Positions 10,840 to 21,330 of a stretch of 64,000 bases of DNA are shown one piece after another. The notes beneath the pieces were generated by a model. It saw only the letters and a program-made list of their open reading frames with translations, searched no databases and had not been told where the DNA came from. The stretch is from Rhyacophila brunnea (lineage: Eukaryota > Arthropoda > Insecta > Trichoptera > Rhyacophilidae), in assembly GCA_022495005.1 (NCBI GenBank), contig JAGYXB010000966.1, positions 372,001 through 436,000 on the forward strand, written 5' to 3'. Position numbers and translations under genes: made by a program. The first letter of the stretch is position 1, and the number at the start of each line of letters is the position of its first letter.

Positions 10840-11370
10840 GGCTTACCATACGTCCCAGTTTCACACATTGGTCCCGGCGTCCCGGCCGATTACGAATTTT
10901 GTCCCGGCTGTTATTGCGCGTATGAATGATTGGCCATAATGCATTATTATGATTGGCCATAGACAGAATATGCATTTTGTAAGTGTTACTAACAACACTT
11001 CAAATAGAAAAGGAGTAAAACTAGCGTCTGCTGTTGTTAAGTATATACTTTTAACATTGGAATGTATGCACGTAAAACTGCTGGATTTGGAGTTTGTTCA
11101 CGGCGAGACGTCGGAAATGTTGACTGAAAACATAATTTGAACAGTGCGTCGTCATGAGATTGATAAGAATTTTGTTTTGACAATTTTGTAACACAAATTT
11201 TGGAGGCGTACATAGAAGATGCCAAAATAACGTTTACTGCCGACTCAAACAAGTAATTGGTGTTGATATCGTCGGCATTGGATGTAGAGCACATATTGTG
11301 TACAATACACTTCAAGCTGCTATGGATGGTCTGCCAATTGAAATTGAAGCTCTTGAGCTCTAGAGCTTCA
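10840..11370 (+). pseudogene. hAT-like transposon remnant
   Basis: The stretch opens with CCATACGTCCCAGTTT and several GTCCCGGC phrases, typical of ends of hAT-like elements in insects. At about 11278-11350 one plus frame reads CRAHIVYNTLQAAMDGLPIE, which resembles the conserved C-AH--N-----A-D-LP motif of hAT-type transposases. The frame is broken elsewhere. A 152-codon frame on the minus strand (11037-11495) is a shadow. Assigned with moderate confidence. Confidence 0.5.
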
Positions 11371-11872
11371 TAATTATGGTAAGCCTGGATATAAGGATTT
11401 TTGAAGATTGGTTCCAGAAGTGAGAGGTTATTTGAAAAGTAAGGGTTTGCCACAGAAAGCAATGCTGTTGTTATATAATGCTCCTTCTCATCCAAATGAA
11501 AGCATATTGAAATCAGACGACGGCCTTATGATTGCAAATTTTTTACCACCTAATTTAACGAGAATCTATTTATCACTTTATTGGAATATATCGACCAATA
11601 GGAATTCGAATAGGTGAAACGATATAATAGTTATTTGGAAAAATTGAAATGATATTAGAAAATCATCAAAATATTCCTGCAAACAAACCAAAATAACAGA
11701 TTTTTTTAATAAAGAATGAGTATTAAACATGTTAAAATCATTGTCTGCTTTAGAAATGTATAATAATATGTAGTATTCAAAAAATAAAAAAACCATACTT
11801 CGGATTATCCGTGTTTTCGTTTATCCGTGCCGCCTCTCCCCGCCATTAGCCCAGATAATTGGGAGTCTACTG
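11371..11872 (+). pseudogene. pogo/Tigger (jerky-like) transposase remnant
   Basis: An open piece at 11408-11617 encodes VPEVRGYLKSKGLPQKA, then LLLYNAPSHPNES, then FLPPNLTRI. This is the central part of the DDE_1 transposase domain. The usual second catalytic aspartate in the LLLDNAPSHP motif is replaced by tyrosine, so it is dead. The right end at about 11837-11872 reads CCCAGATAATTGGGAGTCTACTG followed by TA, a pogo/Tigger-type inverted terminus with its TA target. The left terminus is not found, and the left side abuts hAT-like sequence, so the insertion is truncated or recombined. Confidence 0.75.
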
Positions 11873-11874
11873 TA

Positions 11875-12302
11875 CTCTATTCCTATTGGTCCAAATGATT
11901 GAATAAATAGCTGAACTAAATTTTATAAGCTCATTGATTATAATTAGGATTGTATCTTAGATGAGGCTAAGGCTATCACAGATTTATATAGATCACATAC
12001 AAATAATTTACCTTAATTGTCAGTAAATATATCCCTATTAAACACGGTAGATATCTACTTACAATGATTATATTGTATCATCATATTATTAAACTTTAGT
12101 GGAATAATAATAAATTAAATTTTAAGAAATAACATGCTATTATAATTCGACATTCAACTTTGAATTATTTTAAGCTGAGTTTACCTACATATTTACTTTA
12201 TTTATAATAGACCAGAATCTAAATGGGTATGTAGGTGAGTTTACTTTGACTTAGAAATGATTTAAGTATGTACCTATATTAACAACAACAACCTACATTA
12301 AC
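11875..12302. other. AT-rich, no recognised feature
   Basis: No ORF or repeat of note between the pogo terminus and the CR1/Jockey-like remnant. Confidence 0.45.
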
Positions 12303-13250
12303 ATCAGGGCTCAAACTTGGGACCATTGCTGTTCACGATTTTTATAAATGACAGCATTGGTAATTAAAAATGCTATGTTTTTGTTGTTCGGTGATGACTT
12401 GATCTTGGAATGATCTTGGAATTACGTTTGACAGTAAACTGACGTTTAGTGGTCATATAGGTACCATTTGTAAAAATGCACTAAAGATGTTGGGCTATGT
12501 CTTGAGTATTTCCCGAGTCTTTTCGGATGTTACGGTACTAAAAATTCTCTATAACTCCTTAGTTAGAAGCAGATTTGAGAGTGGGTCTATCGTTTGGGCC
12601 CCGCATCAGTTGAAGTACGGCCATATGGTGAAGAGAGTCCAAAAGAAATTTTTGAGACTCCTTTACTTTCGGCTGTATGGATATTATCCGTGGCTCTATC
12701 CGACTGATTTTCTCTTAGGTATGCTTACATACTGTAGCTTAAAAATTTAGAAGGGATCTTTATTTAGCTACATATTTTTTTAGACTTATACATGGCGTAA
12801 ATGTGAACTCTGCCATTCTTGGTGGTGTTGGCTTGTGTGTCAATAATAATTACATTAGGAATCGAGGGCATCCGTTGTTTGTTCTCCCAAGGTGCAGAAC
12901 TAACCTGCCATCAGTAATGCCAATTGGGAGGGCAATAACTATGTTTAATGAAATCGCTACGGATATTGATATATTCCACTTACGTGAGAGTTAATTAAGG
13001 TGAACGTTGTTTTATAAGTTTTTAAGATATGGTCTATCAAGGTTCACTCTGTGTGCTTCCATCAACTCTTATTTTTGTTATTTTATTTTATTTCTTATTT
13101 TATTACTTATTGTATTATTAACTCATGTTTCTCTGTATTTTTTTTTTAATTATTAGGAACACTTATTTTATGTCATGTCGTGAATGCTTTGAATTTATAA
13201 TTTGTTATGTTCATTATATGTAAAATAAATTAATTTGATTTGATTTGAAA
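12303..13250 (+). pseudogene. CR1/Jockey-like LINE: RT to 3' end
   Basis: At 12306-12352 the sequence encodes a GSNLGPLLFTIFIND motif, the RT 'QGS-LGP' block. At about 12370-12402 it encodes AMFLLFGDDL, the catalytic Y/FADD box with A changed to G. A deletion follows. Then 12487-12750 encodes LGYVLSISRVFSDV, ILYNSLVRSRFESG and WAPHQ, the usual RT thumb. A frame shift leads to 12803-12994, with PSVMPIGRAITMFNEIATDI near its end. The 3' UTR contains GTCATGTCGTGAATGCTTTGAATTTATAATTTG-like text and closes in TTGATTTGATTTGA repeats at about 13233-13248. The same 3' end recurs at 16715, 21175, 35775, 41640 and 52252. Multiple frameshifts make it non-functional. Confidence 0.8.
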
Positions 13251-13379
13251 AACAATATGCAATTGGTGACACAAATAATGCAAATTGATTAATATATTCA
13301 AATCTAAATAAGAAACCGTGAGGCAAAAAGCGACTCCATGATTTCAAAACTGAAAATCCTTCCAAAAGCACCAGTAATT

Positions 13380-13560
13380 AACATCCATTACTAAAACCAC
13401 TGATAAAATGTTCGAATTCTACGTTTGGCAAATTCACATCTCATTTTTAAAGTGTGTTTGAATCCAGAACATTGCCCTTATACGTTTAGTTTAGAGAAAG
13501 AGTAGCAACCAACCATTTCAATCAGATTACAGAGCAAATGATAAAAATCCTTTAAATAAG
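13380..13560 (+). repeat. SINE remnant with family-1-like body
   Basis: The text GTTTGGCAAATTCACATCTC and the following AAAGTGTGTTTGAATCCAG resemble the body of the SINE at 7203-7375. It is decayed and the head is not clear. Confidence 0.4.
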
Positions 13561-13654
13561 ATCATTCAACTGTAATCTTCGTGTTTATAATGACGTAAGA
13601 AAACTATTAGCACCGTCCAATGTAAAAAAAATATCCTCAATTTCTTACTTTACG

Positions 13655-14215
13655 AAATTTTATTGTATTTTTTTAAATTTTATTTATTAAGGAAACAAAC
13701 AGTTATATATTGATTACAAAAAAATAAAATATAATAATGAAAAGTTATTGCAACCAGCAAAGTTTCAATGTATATAGAGTAAGAATAACATAAATATAAA
13801 GAAATTACATCAGAAAGTTACATGAGAAAAATGAGGAAGTGTAATGAATAATTAAACTATATACAAAAAAGTAACATTTAAAATATATATACCTATACCT
13901 AAGTGTATATATCTATTTATACAAAATTTTGGAGATAGCGCGTTTAAATGAAACAGGTGAATTATTAAAAGGATCAACGTTGGAGAAATACATATTATAA
14001 TTTAAACAAGAGCGCCGAATAAAAGAGTTTTGTGCATAATTAGAATCGCTACGACTGACATGGCACAAAGTTTGGTTTCGCGTAAATCTTGATGGACAAT
14101 GGAAACCCATCCTTTCGAGTAGGTTTGGCGAGTCAACAAAACCATTGATAATTTTAAAAAAGAAAATATTGATCAGATATTCTATATAGTCGACTTTCAA
14201 AGATGGTACCATAAA
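13655..14215 (-). pseudogene. LINE-J: Jockey/CR1-like LINE C-terminus and 3' UTR
   Basis: A minus-strand frame at 13913-14212 encodes 99 residues, with FFFKIINGFVDSPNLLERMG near the start and CLNYNMYFSNVDPFNNS near the end. This is the C-terminal tail seen after RT domains of Jockey/CR1-type LINEs. The 3' UTR runs down to about 13655 and contains TAACTGTTTGTTTCC. The same family appears at 16095-16350 (plus), 26130-26690 and 31551-32111 (minus). RT and endonuclease are absent, so this is a 5'-truncated insertion. Confidence 0.7.
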
Positions 14216-14363
14216 AGTTGCAGTGGTCGAAATAGAATTAGATAAATCATAACAGTAAGCTTTAAAATAATAATGATAATGACAAAGTCCCGCACCTATG
14301 TGGGCTTAGGTACTTTACTTTTTTCAAAGCTACCTACGACTTGATTTCGAGTTTATGTTACTC

Positions 14364-14586
14364 TTCGACCATGTCCGATCCTAATAGGATCATATGGGCC
14401 TCCACAGAGTAGAGGTTTGTATTAACAGATTTTGTTTTTACGAGAAATGGATGTCAGCCACTTGCTCAACCTATTAGGTCCATACCCTGACCCACACACA
14501 TATTGAAAAACAATATTTGTACTTGCCAGACCCAGGATTCGAACCCATTGCATGATAGTCCAACGCTTATGCCGCGCGACCACCGT
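14364..14586 (-). repeat. SINE family 1 copy
   Basis: Minus strand: the tRNA-like head ACGGTGGTCGCGCGGCATAA begins at 14586, and the B-box region GGGTTCGAATCC is at about 14545-14534. The body has TTTTTCAATATGTGTGTGGG and GAGCAAGTGGCTGACATCC. The 3' end is CATATGATCCTATTAGGATCGG with its small palindrome. It is an intact-length copy with internal pol III promoter boxes. Confidence 0.9.
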
Positions 14587-14589
14587 TAC

Positions 14590-15300
14590 ATGTTCATTTA
14601 AAACATTCACAATTTATATTAAGTCTAAGTCTTTATATTAAGTATATATTTAAATGAGATAAATTTCTTATGTCGTAGTATGTAAATACTTACCGCATAC
14701 CATCAATGGTAATATTTTTTATATAGGTATAACCAACTATATTGTTCATGTGTGTATTGTTCTTTACGGCTACATATCGTTTCCTTTCCACTAACAGGCG
14801 GTCTTATACTATGTGATATTTAAAAAAAATCTTTTAAGAACTTTATATTGTACTTACAATATTTATTCTATAAAATCAAACGCTTTGATGATCAAAGAAG
14901 ATATTATTCAAATTGTGGTAAAAAGAAATTTTTAACAACCTATGAGATACACAATAAAGATTAAAGTATTTACTAAGTATGTATTATAATATTATTATTT
15001 TAAACATACATTAAATACTTTTGATACGATTAGTTATATAGCTTATTAAATTCTCAAAAACTAAATATCGTTGCGTTATTGTGGGTTTTCGATTATTTGG
15101 CTGAAATATATAATACATTTGATTTTGATTTTATTGAACTATTATTCATACTTATAACACTAATATTATTCCATACAGTATAATTATTTATTTCAATACG
15201 GCATCGTCTGAAATTAATCAAATAAATGAAAACTAAAGATCTTTATCAATTACAATATTTGGGGATAAGAACATTCATTCTTACAAGAAAATGATAATAA
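14590..15300. other. AT-rich, no recognised feature
   Basis: No ORF above background and no repeat shared with the rest of the window. Confidence 0.45.
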
Positions 15301-15309
15301 TTATCGAGT

Positions 15310-15390
15310 AAGAGAGACAGTAACTGTCAGATAAGTGATTCAAACCCGTAATTCTCGTCTTCGCCACTACTCTACCATAGGCATTAAATT
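15310..15390 (-). repeat. tRNA-like SINE fragment
   Basis: The plus text AAGTGATTCAAACCCGTAATTC is the reverse complement of a B-box-like region, and CCACTACTCTACCATAGG resembles a reversed A box. The body is not recognisable. Probably a SINE head fragment. Confidence 0.4.
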
Positions 15391-15639
15391 CATATAACTT
15401 TCAAGGATTGAACAAAAACGAACCATAAGTGCGAGTGAGAAAGCATTCGGCAAGTTTATATTCTCCGCAATATGAGTTAGCGTAAGATATAATTTCTGCG
15501 GCTGAATTAAATATTGTTGTACACGTCGCCGGTAAATATTAGATTGAATGACTCCATTCATTCAAATACTGCGAGCACGTATTGCTGAAATTTATTGCTT
15601 TTGTGTCAAATATAAAGTTAGTGGTAATTATTTTTCCGG

Positions 15640-15880
15640 ATGCCGCCATAGAGTGCGACACTTCGTACTCTTGTGGCACAGCCTCAAGGGTTCCGACGTC
15701 GTGGTCGGCCCTTCATCACCCTGCAGCGGTGCTACAAATGCGATCTACGCACTGCAGGTCTGGAATGTCGGGAGGCGCAAAAGTTGGCGATGGATCGAGG
15801 GAAGTGGCGCGAACTTGTGCTTACCCTATGCCCCAACGCTGGGTCGTGACAGGGTGAAAGAAAGAAAAAATATTTATTTT
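15640..15880 (+). pseudogene. LINE-Z: non-LTR RT C-terminal fragment
   Basis: Frames around 15548-15883 hold the same DNA as the reverse strand of 55775-56020, including GCCGCCATAGAGTGCGACAC, CTGCAGCGGTGCTAC and ATGCCCCAACGCTGGGTCGT. The encoded C-terminus (A-LRTLVAQP, then LQRCYKSDLRA, then DRGKW) is of the type that ends many insect LINE ORF2 proteins. Here the frame is broken. A third, more decayed copy is at 49190-49420. The clade is not assigned. Confidence 0.65.
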
Positions 15881-16094
15881 TAGTCAGTTTAGTAGAAACT
15901 ATGGTTTCAATTTGGTAGCCGTACTGAGAAGTAACATGATGGTATAACGTTTCATAGTTAAGTTAATAATAATAAAATTAAGGTTCTACTGTGCGTTATA
16001 CGCAAGAAAAACGCCTTCATATAGCTGAACAATTATACAAACTCTCTTTATATTATTACTCTGATTATTGCGAAGTATCTCGAAGCGGTACAAA
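15881..16094. other. No recognised feature
   Basis: A short spacer between two LINE fragments, with nothing recognised. Confidence 0.4.
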
Positions 16095-16350
16095 AGCGAT
16101 TTCGTAAGCACGTCAATTAAACGCGCTATCTCAAAAATTTTGTATAAATAGATATATATACTTATATATATATTTTTTTGTTACTTTTTTGTATATAATT
16201 TAATTATTCATTATTCTTCCTCATTTTTCTCATGTAATTTTCTTATGTAATTTAACTTTGCTGGTTGAAATAACTTTTCATTTTTATATTTTAAATTTTT
16301 GTAATCAATATGTAACTGTTTGTTTCATTAATAAATTAAATTAAAAATTA
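16095..16350 (+). repeat. LINE-J 3' UTR fragment
   Basis: The text from CGCGCTATCTCAAAAATTTTG through TTATGTAATTTAACTTTGCT to ATGTAACTGTTTGTTTCATT is the plus-strand version of the 3' UTR at 13655-13930. It ends in an ATTAAATTAAATTAAAAA tail. The insertion is severely 5'-truncated. Confidence 0.75.
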
Positions 16351-16714
16351 CTTAAGAACTAATTAATATGATGAACATGTGAAAGACAATCGCCAAGGAC
16401 GACGGTTTGAAAGCTAGATACGATTTATTACTTTATGATGTTCATGTCATAAAACGAAATAAATACAAAGCACGCCGAGTGTCCTCAAATATTTAATTAT
16501 GTTTACGATACAAACTTCAATGCATATTATGATACAGTGTTTAAGTTTATCGCATATTTCTCCACACTCAAGAATTACACTTTGTTACAGCCTCACCCAG
16601 AAGGCAACCCATTTCCCAATATTTTGTTTTCACTGAAAAAAAATCTATAAAAAATACATGATTTAAAACTCACCTATTAAATAGACGATTTGAACCCACA
16701 TCCATCGCTGTCCT
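16351..16714. other. No recognised feature
   Basis: AT-rich spacer. I see no ORF or shared repeat. Confidence 0.4.
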
Positions 16715-17010
16715 GTGCGGCGAGCTCTATGTTCAACGAAATTGCTTCGGGTGTTGATATATTCCACCTACGTGAGAATGAGTTTAGGTGGATGTTGTTT
16801 TATAAAATCTTAAAATAGGGTCTGCTTAACTCATCCGGTGTACTTTCTTGTACCTATCTAATTCATCTACTGATATATCTCTTTTTTTATGTAATACTGT
16901 TATATTTATATATCTTTGTTTCTAAGTGTCATGTTGTGAACGTCTTAAACTTATAATTTGTAATGTCCACAATATGTTAAAAAAATAAATGAATTGAATT
17001 GAATTGAATT
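16715..17010 (+). repeat. CR1/Jockey-like LINE 3' end
   Basis: The stretch encodes the last part of the frame seen at 12803-12994 (MFNEIA, then FHLRENEF), then has the 3' UTR with GTGTCATGTTGTGAACGTCT and AATGTCCACAATATG. It closes in TTGAATTGAATTGAATT repeats at about 16991-17009. A 5'-truncated insertion. Confidence 0.8.
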
Positions 17011-18011
17011 ACCTTTTAAGCTGTCGGTTCGCTTCCTTCACAGTTATTATAATAGTAATAATATTTTAACAACACTAATTTTATTCCTAGATGGCATCAT
17101 TTCTCACAGTTTTAGTTTTATCACTTTATTGAATGAAAAATAAATAAAAAATAGTAAAACGTTTTTCGCACGAGTATGCATCTACTTATACACAGTTGCA
17201 TTCGAATTTTAATCATAGTTTGAAATATAAATATGTAAAAGGAAAACACAGCATCGGTAACAAAGAGACTTTGATATTAAAGGGGGATCCCACGCTCTGA
17301 GCTTGGGGCGACTCGTCTCATACCCATTTCCAGTCGGTGCGTTTACCGCTCACTTCAGACACATTACGTCGCTGGATGTAGTGCGGGTGTGCCTCACGGG
17401 GCTTTCCCGGCAACTGCATTGAAAATGTACCACCTACCTATACAGATTCATAAGCCGCTCTCTCTCTCTGAACCGGATTAAGGAGAGGTTATACTAAACT
17501 TATTCCTCTGAACTTGTAGGTCGTATACTTAGACGCTAAGCTGTAAGTGAAATATAAATAAAGCTATGATCAAGCATTTGACTAAGTACGAGTAAGTATT
17601 CATTGTAAGATAAAATCTGTTTAATGAATAAATTACCTACACATCAAACAAACGACTTAGCATTATTTCAAGTATCATATTAAAGAGGAGTGTAAAATAT
17701 ATTACAGACAGTGATAGAATTAGTAAATATGCTTCTTTTTCTTCTTCATCAGAGTGAACTGCACTTTGTCATTTGCTACCCGAAATGGCTCGATGAAGAT
17801 GCACTCATACTTGCTAAAAAATAATTTATTTTGATATCGACTTTCTATTAAGTAAGTATTTATTTATTTGATTTATTTAAATCATGATGATGAGAATATT
17901 CGTTTCAAAGTCAGTAACCACCATTTTTACTTTTTTGGTTTTAAAGCCGGAAACTGATTGCAAAGTCGTTAATATTCATCAATTGCCATTTTTTATATTT
18001 TTCGGCTATCT
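17011..18011. other. Unassigned; GC-richer block at 17285-17500
   Basis: Most of this stretch is AT-rich with no signal. The part 17285-17500 has CCACGCTCTGAGCTTGGGGC, CGGTGCGTTTACCGCTCAC and CACGGGGCTTTCCCGGCAAC, which stands out in base composition. It shows no open frame that I recognise. It may be a fragment of a LINE 5' region or a host sequence. Confidence 0.35.
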
Positions 18012-18504
18012 TTAAACATAAGTACATTATTTTGAAAATACTTCTGAGAATATATATTATAGGAGAAATCTTTTTGAAAAAAGTAAGACACACCGCAGGA
18101 ATCGAACCTGCAACTCTCAGGTATCGCGCCCAAGTACATATTCCACTATGCTAAAGGAATCATACTCAAATTACAATAATTTTAACTATTGGCCTTTTAA
18201 TACTCACTAAAGGGCTTCCCAAATTGAGCTGCTATTTAGCGATCGGCTTTTGTAATTTAAATCAAAGTATGTATTACTTTAACTACTAACCGACGCCATG
18301 GATCACTCCAAGATTTTTTTATTTCTAACTTATTTGCACTTGCTAATAATTTTTAATTAACTATTTCTTTTATTTAACGAATAATTCAAAAGATTAAAGA
18401 ATGTAACATTATAATTATTTAACATATATAATTTTGAAAATACTTCTGAGATGAGAATATATTATAATCAATAGAAAAAAAATCTTTTTGAAAAAAGTAA
18501 TATA
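18012..18504 (-). repeat. SINE family 2, head-to-tail dimer
   Basis: Minus strand: the head has GCAGGTTCGATTCCTGC at about 18113-18097 and ATAGTGGAATATGTAC upstream of it. The body covers the SINE2 signature (CGATCGC, TTTAAATTACAAAAGCC and GATCCATGGCG). A second unit begins at about 18365-18500, with the same AACATA-AATTTTGAAAATACTTCTGAG text about 404 bp after the first. This second unit is interrupted by the MITE at 18513. Confidence 0.85.
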
Positions 18505-18512
18505 ATATTTTT

Positions 18513-18741
18513 GGTACTGTTCGGTTAAAGTGGATACAGCGGAAAACGCATTTTGAAAATAGCCGATAAACTGGATTATTTGTTAGGTTAACCTAACCAA
18601 ACCTAACCTAACCTAACCTAACCTAACCTAACCTAACCCAACCTAACCTAACCTAAACTAACCCAAACTAACAAATAATCCAGTTTATCGGCTATTTTCA
18701 AAATGCGTTTTCCGCTGTATCCGCTTTAACCGAACAGTACC
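18513..18741. mobile_element. Telomere-core foldback MITE, copy 1
   Basis: Two 74-bp arms (18513-18586 and 18668-18741) are reverse complements with one mismatch seen. The outer ends are GGTACTGTTCGG and CCGAACAGTACC. The exact 8-bp direct repeat ATATTTTT flanks the element at 18505-18512 and 18742-18749. The 81-bp core is a run of CCTAA units, the insect telomere motif, with a few variants. There is no coding sequence. The 8-bp duplication fits hAT-, P- or Merlin-type transposases, and the source is unknown. A sister copy is at 43385-43593. Confidence 0.9.
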
Positions 18742-18749
18742 ATATTTTT

Positions 18750-19184
18750 TATTAATTTTTCAATGAATGACGTTACAGACATTTTATATTGGCTATTCGC
18801 CGTTTCTAATTGTTTACTAATATGTTTGTAAAAAGAAAACATTCTATGTGCAGATGGTTTTTTGCGATTATCTAAAAATTTCGAAATATGAAGGTTACCA
18901 ACCATATATACCTACCTACTCGAGATAGTGAAAATTTCGTAAAATCATAATTTTATTATTGAAACAATCTTAATATTGTTTGCAACTTTCGATTTGTTTC
19001 AACATCGGTTCCTGTTCATTTGAATACCTCAAATAGGGAAATTCTTGAAAATATATTAAGATAACATATTTTGCGGAAAACTTTACATCGCTATCTTGGC
19101 ATGATTGTTATAAAACTAATAATTACATTTTAATAAGACCTCCAATAATGCTAAAATAATATTAAATTTTATAGCATACTAGCT
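18750..19184. other. AT-rich, no recognised feature
   Basis: No shared repeat, ORF or RNA gene was recognised. Confidence 0.45.
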
Positions 19185-20075
19185 GAAGTACCCGGCTTCG
19201 CACAGGGTCGCTTTGTGGTTATATTTATCTCAGATATTTAAAAAATAATTAAAATACAAATAAATAAAAGAGGTACTTATTTTTTTAATATTAAAATACC
19301 TGTGTAATACAATATGGCAATATGAAAATAATTCTAATAGGAGTAAAGGTCAAACAAAAAAACACTAAATAAAATCGAATCCAAAATATGCAAACGTTAT
19401 TAATGTTATTAATATGTAGTAAAAAAAATCAAAATTGGATGGAACAAACAAACAAAAAACTTAGAAACTTAGACTAAACTTAAAATTTAGAAACCTTCAC
19501 AGGTGTGCGCACAGCAACTGACAAAAGTTTCATCGCAATCGGATGAATGATATAGGAACACATACGAATAGAAGAAGAAGATGATTTTATAATTCAGAAA
19601 TCTTTGTGGGCATAAGCACGACAACTCACCAAAGTTTCATTGCAATCAGATGAATGGTATAGGAACGCATACAAATAGAAGAAGATGGTTGTACTAATTC
19701 AGAAACGTTCGCGGGCTTGCGCACAACTGGTCAAAATTTCATTGCAATCGGATGAATGGTATAAGAACGCATACAGAAGAAGATAGAATAGAAGAAAATG
19801 GTTGTATCAATTCAGAATCCTTTGCAGGCGTGAGCACAACAACTAGTCAAAATTTCATTGCAATCGGATGAATGGTATAGGAACGCATACGGGACTAACA
19901 GGCAGACAGACAGACAGACAGACATTCATTTATATATATAAGATATAGCCTATACTCTTCGCGCAAGTGCAAGCAATAAGTTCACAAAGTTTTATCGCAA
20001 TCGGATGAGCGGTATGGCCGCGCATAAAATACGAACAAACAAACAAATATTGATTTTTATATATTAGATAATCTT
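19185..20075 (+). repeat. Interspersed element with degenerate ~105-bp minisatellite
   Basis: It opens with CTAGCTGAAGTACCCGGCTTCGC, a phrase common at ends of insect interspersed elements. Inside, the motif TTTCATTGCAATCGGATGAATGG recurs at about 19527, 19634, 19736, 19852 and 19989, giving spacings of 107, 102, 116 and 137 bases. A (CAGA)n run sits at about 19903-19923. TATATATAAGAT-type ends follow at about 19933 and 20060. No frame is open. The element class is not certain. Confidence 0.7.
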
Positions 20076-20301
20076 ATGTATGCTAATGATATCTTACGAC
20101 AAAACATGTAGTAAATTTCAATTGTTTTCCAAGTTTAAATAATATAATCTTTCTTGGAAGATAATATGTTTTCCGAACAAAACATTTTTTTTAAATAACA
20201 AAGTATTTTTGATTCTCTTTAACCTTAATAATATCGTGATTTATCTGAATTTTTCTTAGTTTATAATAAAAATTCCTAATACAATATCCGTATCAACATA
20301 G

Positions 20302-20350
20302 TGCAGTGATTCCTAGTAAGCGGGGCGTGACTCCCAAAGGGTTCGCCAAA
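20302..20350 (+). repeat. hAT-like terminus fragment
   Basis: CAGTGATTCCTAGTAAGCGG followed by GGCGTGACTCCCAAAGGGTT resembles the terminal inverted repeat of Charlie-like hAT elements (CAGTGGTTC... type). No matching right end was found. Confidence 0.5.
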
Positions 20351-20384
20351 GGTTAGATAGGCAATTAGACTGAACATACATTTG

Positions 20385-20640
20385 GAGTTGATGAGGTGTG
20401 ATCGAGAGATTGATTATATTAATGACCTGAGAGACTGGACTCGAATGGAACGTCGGTTGATTGCGTCGAGTGACGGACTCGTGACGATAGTAGTGACTCG
20501 ATGAGTGAGAGAGTTTTTACGGATTGACATTCTTATTTCTACTAATTCAGTCCATAAGAGACATTGTCGCAATTAATAAATGATAACAGACCCTACTGAT
20601 CTAGTTATGATCTAGGATTGATACATACATTATTCAGAAA
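20385..20640 (-). repeat. LTR fragment, same family as 8735 and 58695
   Basis: On the minus strand the text ATCATAACTAGATCAGTAGG, TTGCGACAATGTCTCTTATGG, the CTCACTCATCGAGTCACTAC block and CTCTCGATCACACCTCATCA match the LTRs at 8735-9310 and 58695-59640 in order. It is truncated at both ends. Confidence 0.65.
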
Positions 20641-20659
20641 CACGTCTATTAGAAAAATC

Positions 20660-21065
20660 TTGAAGAACGTATAGGTGCCTGGCAGGACTCAAACCAGCAT
20701 TCAACGGATTGCGGACAATGTGCTTCATCAATTTAGCCACATACACCATACCTACTTATGATAAAATTAATTAATAGTTATTCTAGAAAAAACACAATTT
20801 TGAAAAACCTTAGAAACATACCTACATATTAAGTAAAAAGTTATAATAAATTCATTATTCATAAATACAAGAACGCCGATAATTAACGATAATAACGCCT
20901 TGGACTTGAACCTGTAACCACTGAATTCGCACCAATATGCTTTTACAATTAAGCTACGGGCACCATACTTAATTACGACGAATTTAACTAGTAGCTCTTA
21001 CATTATTTGCTTATAAAATTTCGTTAATAATGTTGGCTATCAGTTTTTGTATATTAAATCAATGT
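20660..21065 (-). repeat. Diverged SINE family 2-like copies
   Basis: Two tRNA-like minus-strand heads are visible, at about 20765-20680 (B-box-like GGTTTGAGTCC) and 20975-20895 (GGTTCAAGTCC). The second is followed by SINE2 body text (TCATACTTAATT-type on plus, then GCTATCAGTTTTTGTATATTAAATCAA). Both are older than the other copies. Confidence 0.55.
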
Positions 21066-21174
21066 AGATATCTCATATACATGAGATGTTTTCAAAGTAT
21101 GTATGTTCAATAATATAGGTACAATTAATATTATATTACATATATTTTTTCATTAAAAAAGACACATTGAGCAC

Positions 21175-21330
21175 ATAACAAATTATTAATTCAAGACGTT
21201 CACAACATGACATTTAGAATAATAATTACAAGATAAAAAGAACTTTTATATACAACGTTTTTAAATTTTCTGTTGAATCATATAAACTTGACTTGACTAG
21301 CTTAAACGATAAAAAAATGTATTTGATAGA
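21175..21330 (-). repeat. CR1/Jockey-like LINE 3' UTR fragment
   Basis: The plus text AATTCAAGACGTTCACAACATG followed by ACATTTAGAA is the reverse complement of the 3' UTR seen at 16940-16980 and 52300-52330. Confidence 0.65.

Noticed and set aside
11037..11495. Minus-strand ORF of 152 codons
   Set aside because: It overlaps the plus-strand hAT-like and pogo/Tigger transposase remnants, which carry recognisable motifs. The minus frame has no family signature and is a shadow.
18587..18667. A real chromosome end
   Set aside because: The CCTAA array is only about 80 bases long, lies inside a palindrome with 8-bp duplications, and is followed by tens of kilobases of ordinary sequence.
19500..20010. 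CRISPR-like array
   Set aside because: The spacing is about 105 bases and the whole unit, not only a short repeat, is conserved. It is a minisatellite inside an interspersed element in eukaryotic DNA.
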